Part shown: in pieces, positions 53,275 through 61,752 of the stretch | How positions within the stretch are numbered: position 1 is the stretch's first letter | Layout: every line of letters starts with the position of its first letter | From: Bradyrhizobium sp. CIAT3101 | GTDB lineage: Bacteria; Pseudomonadota; Alphaproteobacteria; Rhizobiales; Xanthobacteraceae | Length of the DNA stretch: 64,000 nt | Assembly: GCF_029714945.1 (NCBI RefSeq) | Contig: NZ_CP121634.1 | Coordinates: 3,741,001-3,805,000 of the forward strand | Direction of reading: 5' to 3' | Program-made: the position numbers and the translations under genes | Notes under the pieces: generated by a model | Seen by the model: only the letters and a program-made list of their open reading frames with translations | The model's database searches: none | Told to the model about the DNA's origin: nothing

Positions 53275-53937
53275 CTACCGCGCAGCGACCCTTGACGGCG
53301 CCTTGGCTTCGGCCTTGCCCGCCGTCAGCGCCATCGTCGCGACGCTGACGACGCGTGCGACCACGTCCTCGACGTCGTCGAGATCGCATTTCCCTTCCGA
53401 CAGCTTGGTCAGGCGCTCGCTCTCGCGGATGGTGTGGTGCGCCATCGCCAGCGCGAAATTCAGGCCCCAATAGATATCGACATCGCTGCGGTCGGGCAGG
53501 GACCGTCGCATCGCGCCTGCGAATTTCCGCAAGTGGTCGATCTCGCGGTTCTTGATGCGACGGATCGGCGGCACGGATTCGATCGAGGCGCGGATCATGA
53601 AGCGCGCCGCGGTGGAGCGCTGGTTTTCCGGGCCCAGGCAGCCGCGCAAGGTGGGGCCGACTAGTGCGCGCAAGATCACCTCGATCGGTGCGCGGCCGCC
53701 GCCTTGCTCTTCGGCGGCCCTCAACTCGCGCAGGCGTTCGCGATTGGTCGCGATCGAGCGCGTGACAAATAATTCCGCGATCAACTCGTCCTTCGAGCCG
53801 AAATGATAGTTCACGGCAGCCAGATTGACATTGGCCTCCGCGACGATGTCGCGGAGCGTGACGTCGCCAAAGCCGCGATCGGCATAGAGCCGTTCGGCGG
53901 CGGCGAGAATGGCAGACCTCGTATGATCGCTGGCCAT
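53275..53937 (-). CDS. TetR-family transcriptional regulator 1
   Basis: A 220-residue regulator. HTH at about residues 5-50 (ILAAAERLYADRGFGDVTLRDIVAEANVNLAAVNYHFGSKDELI). The C-terminal ligand domain resembles the CerR/PsrA-type lipid or acyl-CoA-sensing members only in outline. Divergent from the acyl-CoA dehydrogenase gene across an inverted repeat, so it is the likely repressor of that operon, responding to an acyl-CoA or acid. Confidence 0.88.
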   Translation of the reverse strand: MASDHTRSAILAAAERLYADRGFGDVTLRDIVAEANVNLAAVNYHFGSKDELIAELFVTRSIATNRERLRELRAAEEQGGGRAPIEVILRALVGPTLRGCLGPENQRSTAARFMIRASIESVPPIRRIKNREIDHLRKFAGAMRRSLPDRSDVDIYWGLNFALAMAHHTIRESERLTKLSEGKCDLDDVEDVVARVVSVATMALTAGKAEAKAPSRVAAR

Positions 53938-53963
53938 GGATGCCCTCAGGGAGGGAGTTGCAA

Positions 53964-53994
53964 TTCAAACACTTGTATGAAACTATCGTTTGAA
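53964..53994. promoter_or_regulatory. Inverted repeat TTCAAAC-N17-GTTTGAA, TetR 1 operator candidate
   Basis: Perfect seven-base arms 26 bases upstream of the TetR 1 start and 160 bases before the acyl-CoA dehydrogenase gene, in the only AT-rich part of the divergent gap. Position and symmetry fit a TetR operator. Confidence 0.55.
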
Positions 53995-54154
53995 GGCCGG
54001 AGAAAGTCAATCCGCATGATGGAATTGCGTCGCTGTTGAGAGCGGCGCGAGTTCCGCGCAGCCGCGATCCGCCGAATGGCGCTTGCGGGCCGCGCATTGC
54101 GGGAGGACAGTCCGGCGCAAAACAGGCTTTCAAAGCGAGACCGAGGAGCGTCCC

Positions 54155-55390
54155 ATGGATTTCGATCTGTCCCCCAAGCAGAAGGAATGGCTCGACCGCG
54201 TGCAGTCCTTCATGGCCAAGCACGTGCGCCCGGTGGTGCCGATCTACAATGAACAGGATCACAGCGGCGAGCGCTGGAAGGTGATCCCGGTCCTCGAAGA
54301 CCTCAAGAAGAAGGCGAAGGCCGAAGGCCTCTGGAACATGTTCATGCCGCCGAGCGAGCATGAGGACGACGAATTCCGCGGCGCGGGATTGACCAATCTC
54401 GAATACGCGCTGCTGTCGGAAGAGATGGGCCGCATCACCTGGGCCTCGGAAGTGTTCAACTGCTCCGCGCCCGACACCGGCAACATGGAAGTGTTCATCC
54501 GTTACGGCTCCAAGGAGCAGAAGCGCAAATGGTTGCGTCCGCTGATGGACGGCGAGATCCGCTCCGCCTTCCTGATGACGGAACCGGCCGTCGCGTCCTC
54601 GGATGCCACCAACATCGAGACTCGCATCGAGAAGGATGGCGATCACTACGTCATCAACGGCCGCAAATGGTGGTCGTCCGGCGTCGGCGATCCCCGCTGC
54701 AAGATCGCGATCCTGATGGGCAAGACCGATTTCAACGCCGCAAAACATCAGCAGCAGTCGCAGATCCTGGTTCCGCTCGACACCCCCGGCATCAAGGTCG
54801 AGAAGATGCTCCCCGTGTTCGGTTTCGACGACGCGCCACACGGCCATGCCCAGGTGCTGCTCGAGAACGTGCGAGTTCCCAAGGAGAACATCCTGCTCGG
54901 CGAAGGCCGCGGTTTCGAGATCGCGCAGGGCCGCCTTGGTCCCGGCCGTATTCATCACTGCATGCGCACTATCGGCAAGGCCGAGGAGGCGCTGGAGAAG
55001 ATGGTGAAGCGGCTGACCTCGCGCACCGCCTTCGGCAAGAAGATCGTCGAGCACTCGGTGTGGGAGCAGCGCATCGGCGATGCCCGCACCAACATCGAGA
55101 TGACGCGTCTGCTCTGCCTCAAGGCTGCCGACATGATGGACAAGGTTGGCAACAAGACCGCGCAGGCCGAGATCGCCATGATCAAGGTCGCAGCCCCCAA
55201 CATGGCGCTGAAGATCATCGACGAGGCGATCCAGTCGTTTGGTGGCGCGGGCGTCTCCGACGAAGCCGGTCTTGCCAAGGACTACGCGCACATCCGTACG
55301 CTCCGTCTCGCCGACGGTCCGGACGAGGTGCACAATCGCGCCATTGCACGGCTCGAAGTTCGGAAGTATGCCAACTCTCCCAAGCATTAA
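54155..55390 (+). CDS. Acyl-CoA dehydrogenase, ACAD10/11 (LvaC-like) type
   Basis: A 411-residue flavoprotein: [62 protein letters not shown] (FAD/substrate region), then [11 protein letters not shown] and [17 protein letters not shown] at the end. WWSSG and the [12 protein letters not shown] strand are typical of the ACAD10/11 branch. In that branch the enzyme works on 4-phosphorylated acyl-CoAs made by a partner kinase, allowing 4-hydroxy acids to enter beta-oxidation. The partner-like kinase is the next gene. GAGGAG precedes ATG 54155. The length fits single-domain bacterial members. Confidence 0.88.
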   Translation: MDFDLSPKQKEWLDRVQSFMAKHVRPVVPIYNEQDHSGERWKVIPVLEDLKKKAKAEGLWNMFMPPSEHEDDEFRGAGLTNLEYALLSEEMGRITWASEVFNCSAPDTGNMEVFIRYGSKEQKRKWLRPLMDGEIRSAFLMTEPAVASSDATNIETRIEKDGDHYVINGRKWWSSGVGDPRCKIAILMGKTDFNAAKHQQQSQILVPLDTPGIKVEKMLPVFGFDDAPHGHAQVLLENVRVPKENILLGEGRGFEIAQGRLGPGRIHHCMRTIGKAEEALEKMVKRLTSRTAFGKKIVEHSVWEQRIGDARTNIEMTRLLCLKAADMMDKVGNKTAQAEIAMIKVAAPNMALKIIDEAIQSFGGAGVSDEAGLAKDYAHIRTLRLADGPDEVHNRAIARLEVRKYANSPKH

Positions 55391-55434
55391 GCGGGGGAGC
55401 CCAGCGGCGCTCCTGACTTGAAGAAACGACAGGA

Positions 55435-55490
55435 CGTGATTGGGTAACCGCTTGACGCAAGTGCGTCAGCGGTTACCGATTAGGATCACG
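55435..55490 (+). other. Long intercistronic hairpin between dehydrogenase and kinase genes
   Basis: Outer arms CGTGAT / ATCACG enclose GGTAACCGCTTGACGC / GCGTCAGCGGTTACC with one bulged T and an AAGT loop. No T-run follows. It ends 25 bases before the kinase GTG start and probably affects mRNA stability or partial termination. Confidence 0.6.
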
Positions 55491-55515
55491 TTCGGACTGA
55501 AGAGGGAGCGTCACC

Positions 55516-56574
55516 GTGGCTGACGGCGTCAGGAAAGACGAAGAGTTCTCGGGCACCAAGCCGGTCGAGGAGCGGCATCGCTTCGACGAGATGCGGCTCG
55601 AAGCCTGGATGCGCGACAACGTCGAAGGCTATGAGGGCCCGCTGGTCGTCCTGCAGTTCAAGGGCGGCCAGTCCAATCCGACCTACCGGCTGAACACGCC
55701 GAAGCGCTCCTACGTGATGCGCCGCAAGCCGTTCGGCAAATTGCTGCCGTCGGCGCATGCGGTCGATCGCGAATATCGCGTCATCGCAGCCCTCGGAAAG
55801 CAGGGTTTTCCGGTCGCGCACGCCTATGCGCTGTGCCAGGACGACAGCATCATCGGCGCCGCCTTCTACATCATGTCGATGGAAGACGGTCGCGTGTTCT
55901 GGGATCCGACGCTGCCGAGCCAGGACAACGATGCGCGCCGCAAGATCTTCACCAGCAAGATCGAGACGCTGGCAAAGCTCCACATGTACGATCCCGTCGC
56001 GATCGGCCTCGGCGAGTTTGGCAAGCCCGGCAATTATTTCGCGCGCCAGATCGACCGCTGGACCAAGCAGTATCGCGCGTCCGAGACGCAGCACATTCCG
56101 GAATTCGAAAAGGTGGCGGAATGGCTGCCCAAGACCGTGCCGGAGCAGGCGCGCGTCTCGATCGTCCACGGCGACTACCGCCTCGACAACATGATTTTCC
56201 ACGCGACGGAACCTCGCGTGCAGGCCGTGCTGGATTGGGAGCTGTCGACGCTCGGCGATCCCATGGCAGACTTCACCTATCTGCTGATGCAGTGGATCAT
56301 GCCGGGCCTCGACGGTGCCGACCTCAAGGCACTCAACATCCCGAGCGTGGAGGAGGCCGCGCAGATCTATTGCAACGTCACCAAGATGACGGTGCCGGAT
56401 CTCAACTGGTACTTCGCCTACAATTTGTTCCGCCTCGCCGGCATCACGCAGGGCATCGCCGGCCGCGTCCGCGACGGCACCGCCGCCAACGCCAAGGCGC
56501 TGGAGTCCGCCAAGCGCACCGTGCCGCTGTCGAAGGCGTCATGGGAATACGCCCAGAAGGCGGGCGCGGTGTAG
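55516..56574 (+). CDS. Aminoglycoside-phosphotransferase-like kinase (LvaA / ACAD10-11 kinase type)
   Basis: A 352-residue protein kinase-like-fold enzyme. HGDYRLDN at 218-225 gives the catalytic Asp220 and Asn; Asp240 in VLDWELSTLGDPMADF is the metal ligand. In LvaA of Pseudomonas and the N-terminal domain of human ACAD10/11 this fold phosphorylates the 4-hydroxyl of 4-hydroxyacyl-CoA. The GTG start at 55516 has GAGGGAG upstream. It pairs with the preceding dehydrogenase and is closed by a strong terminator. Confidence 0.87.
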   Translation: MADGVRKDEEFSGTKPVEERHRFDEMRLEAWMRDNVEGYEGPLVVLQFKGGQSNPTYRLNTPKRSYVMRRKPFGKLLPSAHAVDREYRVIAALGKQGFPVAHAYALCQDDSIIGAAFYIMSMEDGRVFWDPTLPSQDNDARRKIFTSKIETLAKLHMYDPVAIGLGEFGKPGNYFARQIDRWTKQYRASETQHIPEFEKVAEWLPKTVPEQARVSIVHGDYRLDNMIFHATEPRVQAVLDWELSTLGDPMADFTYLLMQWIMPGLDGADLKALNIPSVEEAAQIYCNVTKMTVPDLNWYFAYNLFRLAGITQGIAGRVRDGTAANAKALESAKRTVPLSKASWEYAQKAGAV

Positions 56575-56582
56575 AAACAACG

Positions 56583-56614
56583 AAGGCGCGGCTCATGGCC
56601 GCGCCTTTTGTTTT
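56583..56614 (+). terminator. Rho-independent terminator of the dehydrogenase-kinase operon
   Basis: Eight-base GC stem GGCGCGGC / GCCGCGCC with a five-base loop followed by TTTTGTTTT, eight bases after the kinase stop. Confidence 0.9.
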
Positions 56615-56710
56615 GGCACGCCGCGCTTCGCTCCTGCAATGACGAGGAAGAGCGCGTGTACCTTGTCCACGCACCATGCTTGACCATATCTCCGCTGCAA
56701 GGAGACGGTC

Positions 56711-57055
56711 ATGATCCAGCAACTGCGCATCTACGAAATCTTCGAAAAGAACAAGACTGCCTTTCACGCACGGTTCCGCGACCACGCCGCGCGCATCATG
56801 CGGACCAGATATGGCTTCCAGATCGTGGCGATGTGGGAGACGAAATTCGGCGAGCGTACCGAGTTCGCCTACATTCTGGAGTGGCCGGATGAGGCCGCGA
56901 AGACGTCCGCGTGGGCGGCCTTCATGGCAGACACCGAGTGGAGCGAGATCAAGCGTGTGACCCACGCGGAGCACGGCCTGATGGTCGGCCAGATCGAGGA
57001 TCGCCTGCTGGTGCCGGTGGACTATTCGCCGTCGCAGTTTCGTAGGGCGGATTAG
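56711..57055 (+). CDS. NIPSNAP-family protein
   Basis: A 114-residue ferredoxin-like-fold protein: QQLRIYEIFEKNKTAFHARF, FQIVAMWETKFGE, FAYILEWPDEAAKTSAWAAF. NIPSNAP domains have no established bacterial reaction. CAAGGAGA before the ATG. The last codons (RRAD and stop) lie inside a 33-base palindrome arm, so the C terminus has been set by insertion of a repeat element. Confidence 0.82.
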   Translation: MIQQLRIYEIFEKNKTAFHARFRDHAARIMRTRYGFQIVAMWETKFGERTEFAYILEWPDEAAKTSAWAAFMADTEWSEIKRVTHAEHGLMVGQIEDRLLVPVDYSPSQFRRAD

Positions 57056-57124
57056 CGCAGCGTAATCCGCCATTCACACGACGCGAGGCAGATGGCGGAT
57101 TACGCTGCGCTAATCCGCCCTACG
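57041..57124. repeat. Perfect 33-base inverted repeat with 18-base loop
   Basis: Arms 57041-57073 (CGTAGGGCGGATTAGCGCAG and on) and 57092-57124 are exact reverse complements. This GTAGGGCGGATTAGCG family is widely dispersed in proteobacterial intergenic regions. It separates the convergent NIPSNAP and ArgE-like genes and may terminate both. Confidence 0.9.
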
Positions 57125-57127
57125 CTC

Positions 57128-58327
57128 TTACCCCTTCGCGCAATGCGCGATCAGCTTCTCCACGAACCCCGCGCACTTCTCCAGCTCCGCCATCGCCACG
57201 AACTCATCCGGCGTATGCGCCTGCGCGATCGAGCCGGGGCCTATCACCACTGATGGGATGTCGGCGATGCTGGCAAACAGGCTCGCCTCGGTGCCGAAGG
57301 CGACCTTGGCGTGATCGTTGCGGCCGGCGAGCTGCTTCGCCAGCGTGACGATCGCCGCGTCGGCCTTGGTGTCGAGCGCGGGATAGTCGAGTATCTCCTC
57401 GAAATCGATGCCGCACTCGGGATGCTGCTTCTTCATCGCGGGCTCGAGCTCGGCCTTGGCCCAGGCGACGATCGCATCCGTCACCTCTTTGGACTCGGTG
57501 ATGCCGATGCCGCGGCATTCGAAGTCGACGGTGCAGGTGTCGGGCACGATGTTCAGCGCCGCGCCGCCGTGCACGATGCTGGTCAACAGCGTCGAGTGCG
57601 GGACATCGTAGAGACTGTTGCGCTCGACCTGGCCTGCGAGCTTCACCGCGCGGCGGCGGATCTCGACGATCATCTCGGCGGCATATTCGATCGCGTTGAC
57701 GCCGTCGGGCGCGATTGAGGAATGGCGGGCAAGTCCGTGGAACGTCGCGCGCACGCCGTGCTTGCCCTTGTGGCCGATGATGACCTTCATCTCGGTCGGC
57801 TCGCCGATGAATGCGCCGAGCGGTCGAACTTTCTTCTTCGCGACCTCGGCCAGCATCGGCCGCACACCGATGCAGCCGATCTCCTCGTCATAGGAGATGG
57901 CGAGATGAATCGGCGTCGTCAGCTTCGCTTCCAGCATCTCCGGCACCATGGCGAGGCACACCGCCACAAAACCCTTCATGTCGGTGGTGCCGCGGCCGAA
58001 CAGCTTGCCGTCGCGCTCGACCAGCTTGAACGGATCGTGGCTCCAGTCCTGGCCGACGACCGGCACGACGTCGGTATGTCCCGACAGCACGAGACCGGGC
58101 TTGTCCTCCGGGCCGATCGTGACCCAGAGCGAAGCCTTCTGTCCGGTCTCGTCGGTGATGCGCTCGCCCTTGACGCCCAGGAAGGCGAGATAGCTCTCGA
58201 TATGCGCGATCAGGGGCAAGTTGGTGCGATCGCTGATGGTGTCGAAGCCGACCAGGTCGGCGAGGAGGTTGCGGATGCGATCGGCTCTGGAACTTGGGAA
58301 AATCGGGTTGGGCATTGTCTCGTTCAT
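57128..58327 (-). CDS. argE: ArgE-type acetylornithine deacetylase / M20 peptidase
   Basis: A 399-residue M20 metallohydrolase. His84 and Asp86 in LSGHTDVVPV, Asp116 in GRGTTDMKGF and Glu148/149 in SYDEEIGC are metal and catalytic residues; HKGKHGVRATFHGLARHSS opens the dimerisation domain. It hydrolyses N-acetyl-ornithine or another N-acyl amino acid. Start at 58327; the longer frame upstream runs through the TetR gene antisense-adjacent region and is rejected. The next gene left ends in the perfect palindrome. No other arginine genes are near, so a different acyl-amino-acid substrate is possible. Confidence 0.85.
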   Translation of the reverse strand: MNETMPNPIFPSSRADRIRNLLADLVGFDTISDRTNLPLIAHIESYLAFLGVKGERITDETGQKASLWVTIGPEDKPGLVLSGHTDVVPVVGQDWSHDPFKLVERDGKLFGRGTTDMKGFVAVCLAMVPEMLEAKLTTPIHLAISYDEEIGCIGVRPMLAEVAKKKVRPLGAFIGEPTEMKVIIGHKGKHGVRATFHGLARHSSIAPDGVNAIEYAAEMIVEIRRRAVKLAGQVERNSLYDVPHSTLLTSIVHGGAALNIVPDTCTVDFECRGIGITESKEVTDAIVAWAKAELEPAMKKQHPECGIDFEEILDYPALDTKADAAIVTLAKQLAGRNDHAKVAFGTEASLFASIADIPSVVIGPGSIAQAHTPDEFVAMAELEKCAGFVEKLIAHCAKG

Positions 58328-58419
58328 GAGATGGAGGATGGCATCGCCGCTTGCACGAAACATACCAATGGAGTGGCGGTTCGGGCAAACCCGATCGCGA
58401 AGGCTGCTTTCGCCGAGAC

Positions 58420-59085
58420 TCAGCCGAGTGCGGAGAGATCCTTCGGCAGCATTCGCTTGAACAGGTCGAGCGTACGCCGCGCCTCCGCCGGCGGCAAGGC
58501 GATGGCGTGACGAACCGCAGCGGCAATCTGGATCATCGCCAGGTGCGAAAAGGAGGTGAGGGCGGCGGCGGGCTGTTTCGGCGCGACACGCTTGAGTGCC
58601 TCGCGTAACAGACCGGCCAGGAAAGCCACGTCCTCCCTGTCGATCTCTTGCAGCGCTCGGTCGCCTTGCGTCGCTTGCCAGATGTGATGCATCACCGGGT
58701 GATCGCGGAACATCTGGTAGTAGCCGTCGGTAATGCGGCACAGCGCCGCGTGCAGATCGGATAGTTTCTTCATCTCGGCGAGATCGCGCGCCACGCACTC
58801 GCGGCCGATGGCGTTGCAACGCTCGGCGAGCGTCCCGATCACGGCATTCTTGTCCGGAAAATATTGGTAGAGCGAGCCGAAGGCGATGCCGGTGCGCTCG
58901 ACGATGTCGCTCATCCGGAAGGCGTCGCTGCCCTTTTCCGTCAATATCTCGCTCGCGGCGGTCAGGATGCGATCGAACCGCTCCCGGCTACGTTCCTGCG
59001 TCGGAACCAGCGGCATGCGCCGTCCGGCCGCCTGCGTCGCTTTGCCCGCCCTGATCTTCCGTTCCGGCATCGTTGTTTCCGCCAT
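58420..59085 (-). CDS. TetR-family transcriptional regulator 2
   Basis: A 221-residue regulator with a basic N-terminal extension, then HTH (about 35-75: RILTAASEILTEKGSDAFRMSDIVERTGIAFGSLYQYFPDKNAVI). Divergent from a DUF1772 membrane protein gene across a strong inverted repeat, so it likely represses that gene. Starts at Met6 or Met24 are alternatives. Confidence 0.87.
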   Translation of the reverse strand: MAETTMPERKIRAGKATQAAGRRMPLVPTQERSRERFDRILTAASEILTEKGSDAFRMSDIVERTGIAFGSLYQYFPDKNAVIGTLAERCNAIGRECVARDLAEMKKLSDLHAALCRITDGYYQMFRDHPVMHHIWQATQGDRALQEIDREDVAFLAGLLREALKRVAPKQPAAALTSFSHLAMIQIAAAVRHAIALPPAEARRTLDLFKRMLPKDLSALG

Positions 59086-59126
59086 CTGTGCTTGACGCCA
59101 GAAATAAGAGAGTTTATCGCCTTTAT

Positions 59127-59151
59127 CAAATGCGAGAGTTTATCGCATTTG
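59127..59151. promoter_or_regulatory. Operator CAAATGCGA-N7-TCGCATTTG with a direct repeat
   Basis: Nine-base perfect arms in the TetR 2/DUF1772 gap. In addition GAGAGTTTATCGC is repeated at 59108-59120 and 59134-59146, 26 bases apart, so two overlapping sites may bind TetR 2. The sites end 12 bases before the DUF1772 ATG and would block its expression when occupied. Confidence 0.7.
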
Positions 59152-59163
59152 AGGAGGCGTAGC

Positions 59164-59658
59164 ATGCGGCAGGTTTTGACGAGCGGATTGCTCTGGTTCT
59201 CGGCGCTCGGCTGCGGCCTCATGGCCGGCATATATTTCGCGTTCTCGACCTTCATCATGACCGCGCTCGGCCGGCTCGATCAGGCCGCCGGTATCGCGGC
59301 GATGAATGCCATCAATGTCGACATCGTGCGCTCGCTGTTCATGCCGTTGTTCCTCGGCACGACGGTGGCGGGTGCAGCGCTGGTTGTGTTGGGCGCGTTG
59401 CGCTTCAGTGAGCCGGGGGCAGCCAGCATGATCGCGGGCGGCGGCCTGTACATCATCGGCATGTTCGTCGTGACAGTTGCGCTCAACGTGCCGCTCAACG
59501 ATGCGCTGGCCGCGGCGCAGCCGTCATCGCCAGAGGCGGGCGCGGTATGGGCGGCGTATTTGAAGGATTGGGTGTTCTGGAATCATATGCGGACGATTGC
59601 GTCGATTGGAGGCTGTGCGCTGTTTATCGTAGCGCTCGCGGCTCAATCGGTCTCGTAG
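59164..59658 (+). CDS. DUF1772 (anthrone-oxygenase-like) membrane protein
   Basis: A 164-residue protein with four hydrophobic segments: LLWFSALGCGLMAGIYFAFSTFIM, LFMPLFLGTTVAGAALVVLGA, GGGLYIIGMFVVTVALNVPLNDAL and the last segment at the C terminus. FNVPLN-like and W-x-x-WN-H-x-R-T (WNHMRTI) are DUF1772 hallmarks. Bacterial members are mostly uncharacterised; they are often next to TetR regulators and may handle aromatic or toxic compounds. GAGGAGG before ATG 59164. Confidence 0.82.
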   Translation: MRQVLTSGLLWFSALGCGLMAGIYFAFSTFIMTALGRLDQAAGIAAMNAINVDIVRSLFMPLFLGTTVAGAALVVLGALRFSEPGAASMIAGGGLYIIGMFVVTVALNVPLNDALAAAQPSSPEAGAVWAAYLKDWVFWNHMRTIASIGGCALFIVALAAQSVS

Positions 59659-60051
59659 GGTGGGCAGAGGCGCAAGGCGCCGAAAGCAAAGCTCGGGCGA
59701 CATGCGCCGCGAGGATGAGAAGGCGTGTCAACGGGGGCGTTGGATGGGTAGAGCACTTGCGAAACCCATCATGCTCCGGTGCGGAGGAAGCGTTGATGGG
59801 TTCGCTTCGCTCTACCCATCCTACAATCTGCTGCGCTCGCAATGACGATGTTGATGCAGTTATGCGCGATTTCTCTCCGCCGTCGTCCCGGCGAAGGCCG
59901 GGACCCATACCGCGGAACCCATCGAGTGCATTCAAGTGAAAGTACCGATCGACGAGTCGTCGCCAAACTGCTCCCTGAGGTTATGGGTCCCGGCCTTCGC
60001 CGGGACGACACTGAGAGTGTGGCGCTGCTGAAGCCAAAGGCGAGACCTTTG
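59659..60051. repeat. 393-base gap filled with two nested palindromic repeat families
   Basis: First: GATGGGTAGAGC (59743-59754) with GCTCTACCCATC (59809-59820) and inner arms GCGAAACCCATCA / TGATGGGTTCGC. Second: a 28-base perfect pair, GTCGTCCCGGCGAAGGCCGG and on at 59882-59909, mirrored at 59982-60009. No gene seen. Confidence 0.8.
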
Positions 60052-60837
60052 TCAGACCGGCTTGCCCGTATACGGCATCGACGCCGTGAGGCCACCGTCC
60101 ACCGGGAAGGCCTGGCCGTTCACGTAGGACGCTTCGTCGCTGGCCAAAAAGAGTCCCATCGCGGCGAGTTCGTGCGGCTGGCCGGGACGCTTCAAGGGAT
60201 TGAGCTGGCCGATCTTGTCCTGGGTGCCGCGCTCCTTGGCGCGATCGAAGATCGGCTTGGTCATTCCCGTTTCGATCAGGCCCGGGCAGACCGCGTTGAT
60301 GCGCACGCCGGTGCCGGTGAGCGAATACGCCGTGGTCTGCACGAGGCTGATCACGCCGGCCTTGCTGGCGGCATAGGGGTGCCCGCTAGCGCCGGCCTTG
60401 AGGCCCGCAACCGATGCGGTGAGCACGATCGCGCCGGACTGCTGCTTCACCATGTGCGGCATCGCATGCTTCACCGCGAGGAACGGTCCGATCAGATTGA
60501 CGCGCAGCACCTCCTGCCACTGTTCGACGGTCTGCTCGCCGAGCGGAACGAGCCCGCCGGAGACGCCGGCATTGGCCCAGATGACGTCGAGCCGGCCATG
60601 CGTCTTCACCGCCTTGTCGATGACGGCGATGACATCAGCCTCGGAGCCGGCATCGGCGATCATCGCCTCCGCAACGCCGCCGGCTTTCTTCACTTCGTCG
60701 ACCGTCTCCTTCACCGCTTCGGTGCGATCGACGGCGATCAGCTTGGCGCCCTCCTTGGTGAAGAGGTGTGCAGCCGCGCGGCCGATGCCGCTGCCGGCGC
60801 CGGTGATGATGACGGATTTGCCTTGCAGACGGCCCAT
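60052..60837 (-). CDS. Short-chain dehydrogenase/reductase 1
   Basis: A 261-residue classical SDR. TGAGSGIG (12-19) binds NAD(P); Ser142 with Tyr155-x3-Lys159 (YAASK) form the active site; NAG at 89-91. It probably oxidises a hydroxyacyl or alcohol substrate. AGGGAGA before ATG 60837. Divergent from the histidine phosphatase gene by 134 bases. Confidence 0.88.
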   Translation of the reverse strand: MGRLQGKSVIITGAGSGIGRAAAHLFTKEGAKLIAVDRTEAVKETVDEVKKAGGVAEAMIADAGSEADVIAVIDKAVKTHGRLDVIWANAGVSGGLVPLGEQTVEQWQEVLRVNLIGPFLAVKHAMPHMVKQQSGAIVLTASVAGLKAGASGHPYAASKAGVISLVQTTAYSLTGTGVRINAVCPGLIETGMTKPIFDRAKERGTQDKIGQLNPLKRPGQPHELAAMGLFLASDEASYVNGQAFPVDGGLTASMPYTGKPV

Positions 60838-60971
60838 GGGTTTCTCCCTTTGGTATGCCGTGCGACGCTTGCCGCGCGACGGAATTTCAAACAGAATTTC
60901 AAACGGTAAAGTGTCTTGAGACACGTTCACACCTGACGTACAGCGACATCACACGGGATGGAAGGGCTTCA

Positions 60972-61670
60972 ATGGCAACCGCAGACAAGCCGAATGTGGT
61001 CACGACACGCTGGTGGTGGGTTCGTCATGCGCCGGTGCGCAATGACGGCGGCAACATCTACGGACAGAGCGATCTCGCCTGCGACACCAGCGACACCTAC
61101 GTGTTCAATGCTGTTGCCAAGGTGCTGCCACGTAAGGCGGTGTGGTATTCGAGCAATCTGATGCGCACGCATCAAACGGCTGAAGCCATCTGGGAGGCGG
61201 GCTATCCGCGGCCCGTGTCGATGAAATGGGAGGCGGACCTCGCCGAGCAGAATCTCGGTCGCTGGCAGGGCATGAACCGCGCCGAGTTCATCGCCAGCCG
61301 TCCCGTCGGCTCAAGCTGGTTTGCTGACATCAACGAGCCCGCGCCCGGCGGCGAAAGTTTCATGGATCTCTACAACCGCACGCGCCGCACCGTCGAGCGG
61401 ATCAACAATGAGGCGGCGGGGCAGGACGTGATCGCGGTCGCGCATGGCGGCACCATCAAGGCGGCGATCGGTCTCGCACTCGACGGCCAGGTGGAGCGGG
61501 CGCTGTCGTTCGACATCGACAACGTCTCGATCACGCGGCTCGATTATTTCGCAAGCCCCGAGCGCTCGGTCTGGCGGCTGCCGATGGTGAACCAGCAGCC
61601 GTGGATCGCGGACGATGCGCATGCCGAGATGCATCAGCTGGCGGGACCTGAGGTCAAGAAGCTCGCCTGA
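60972..61670 (+). CDS. Histidine-phosphatase-superfamily protein
   Basis: A 232-residue phosphoglycerate-mutase-like protein: RHA (His19 as the phospho-acceptor), the second catalytic His158 in AHGGTIK, Arg and Glu in LAEQNLGRWQGM. Substrates range from sugar phosphates to phosphoproteins. Phosphatases of this type occur next to ACAD/kinase and SDR genes in other actinobacterial and proteobacterial genomes by my recollection, so a role in phosphorylated acyl metabolism is possible but unproven. Confidence 0.85.
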   Translation: MATADKPNVVTTRWWWVRHAPVRNDGGNIYGQSDLACDTSDTYVFNAVAKVLPRKAVWYSSNLMRTHQTAEAIWEAGYPRPVSMKWEADLAEQNLGRWQGMNRAEFIASRPVGSSWFADINEPAPGGESFMDLYNRTRRTVERINNEAAGQDVIAVAHGGTIKAAIGLALDGQVERALSFDIDNVSITRLDYFASPERSVWRLPMVNQQPWIADDAHAEMHQLAGPEVKKLA

Positions 61671-61680
61671 GTTATGCTGT

Positions 61681-61716
61681 CATTCCGGGGCGGTCCGCAG
61701 GACCGAGCCCGGAATC
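61681..61716. repeat. Short nested palindrome
   Basis: ATTCCGGG (61682-61689) pairs with CCCGGAAT (61708-61715), and CGGTC pairs with GACCG inside. It lies in the 82-base gap between the phosphatase and SDR 2, and is another dispersed intergenic element. Confidence 0.65.
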
Positions 61717-61752
61717 TCGATGTGAATACAAAGATCAATCTGGGAGAGAAAC

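Noticed and set aside
53174..55387. 737-codon open frame on the minus strand opposite the acyl-CoA dehydrogenase and into TetR 1
   Set aside because: It is antisense to the well-supported dehydrogenase and runs through TetR 1 in a wrong frame. Its sequence is His/Asp/Arg-rich as in typical GC-rich shadow frames.
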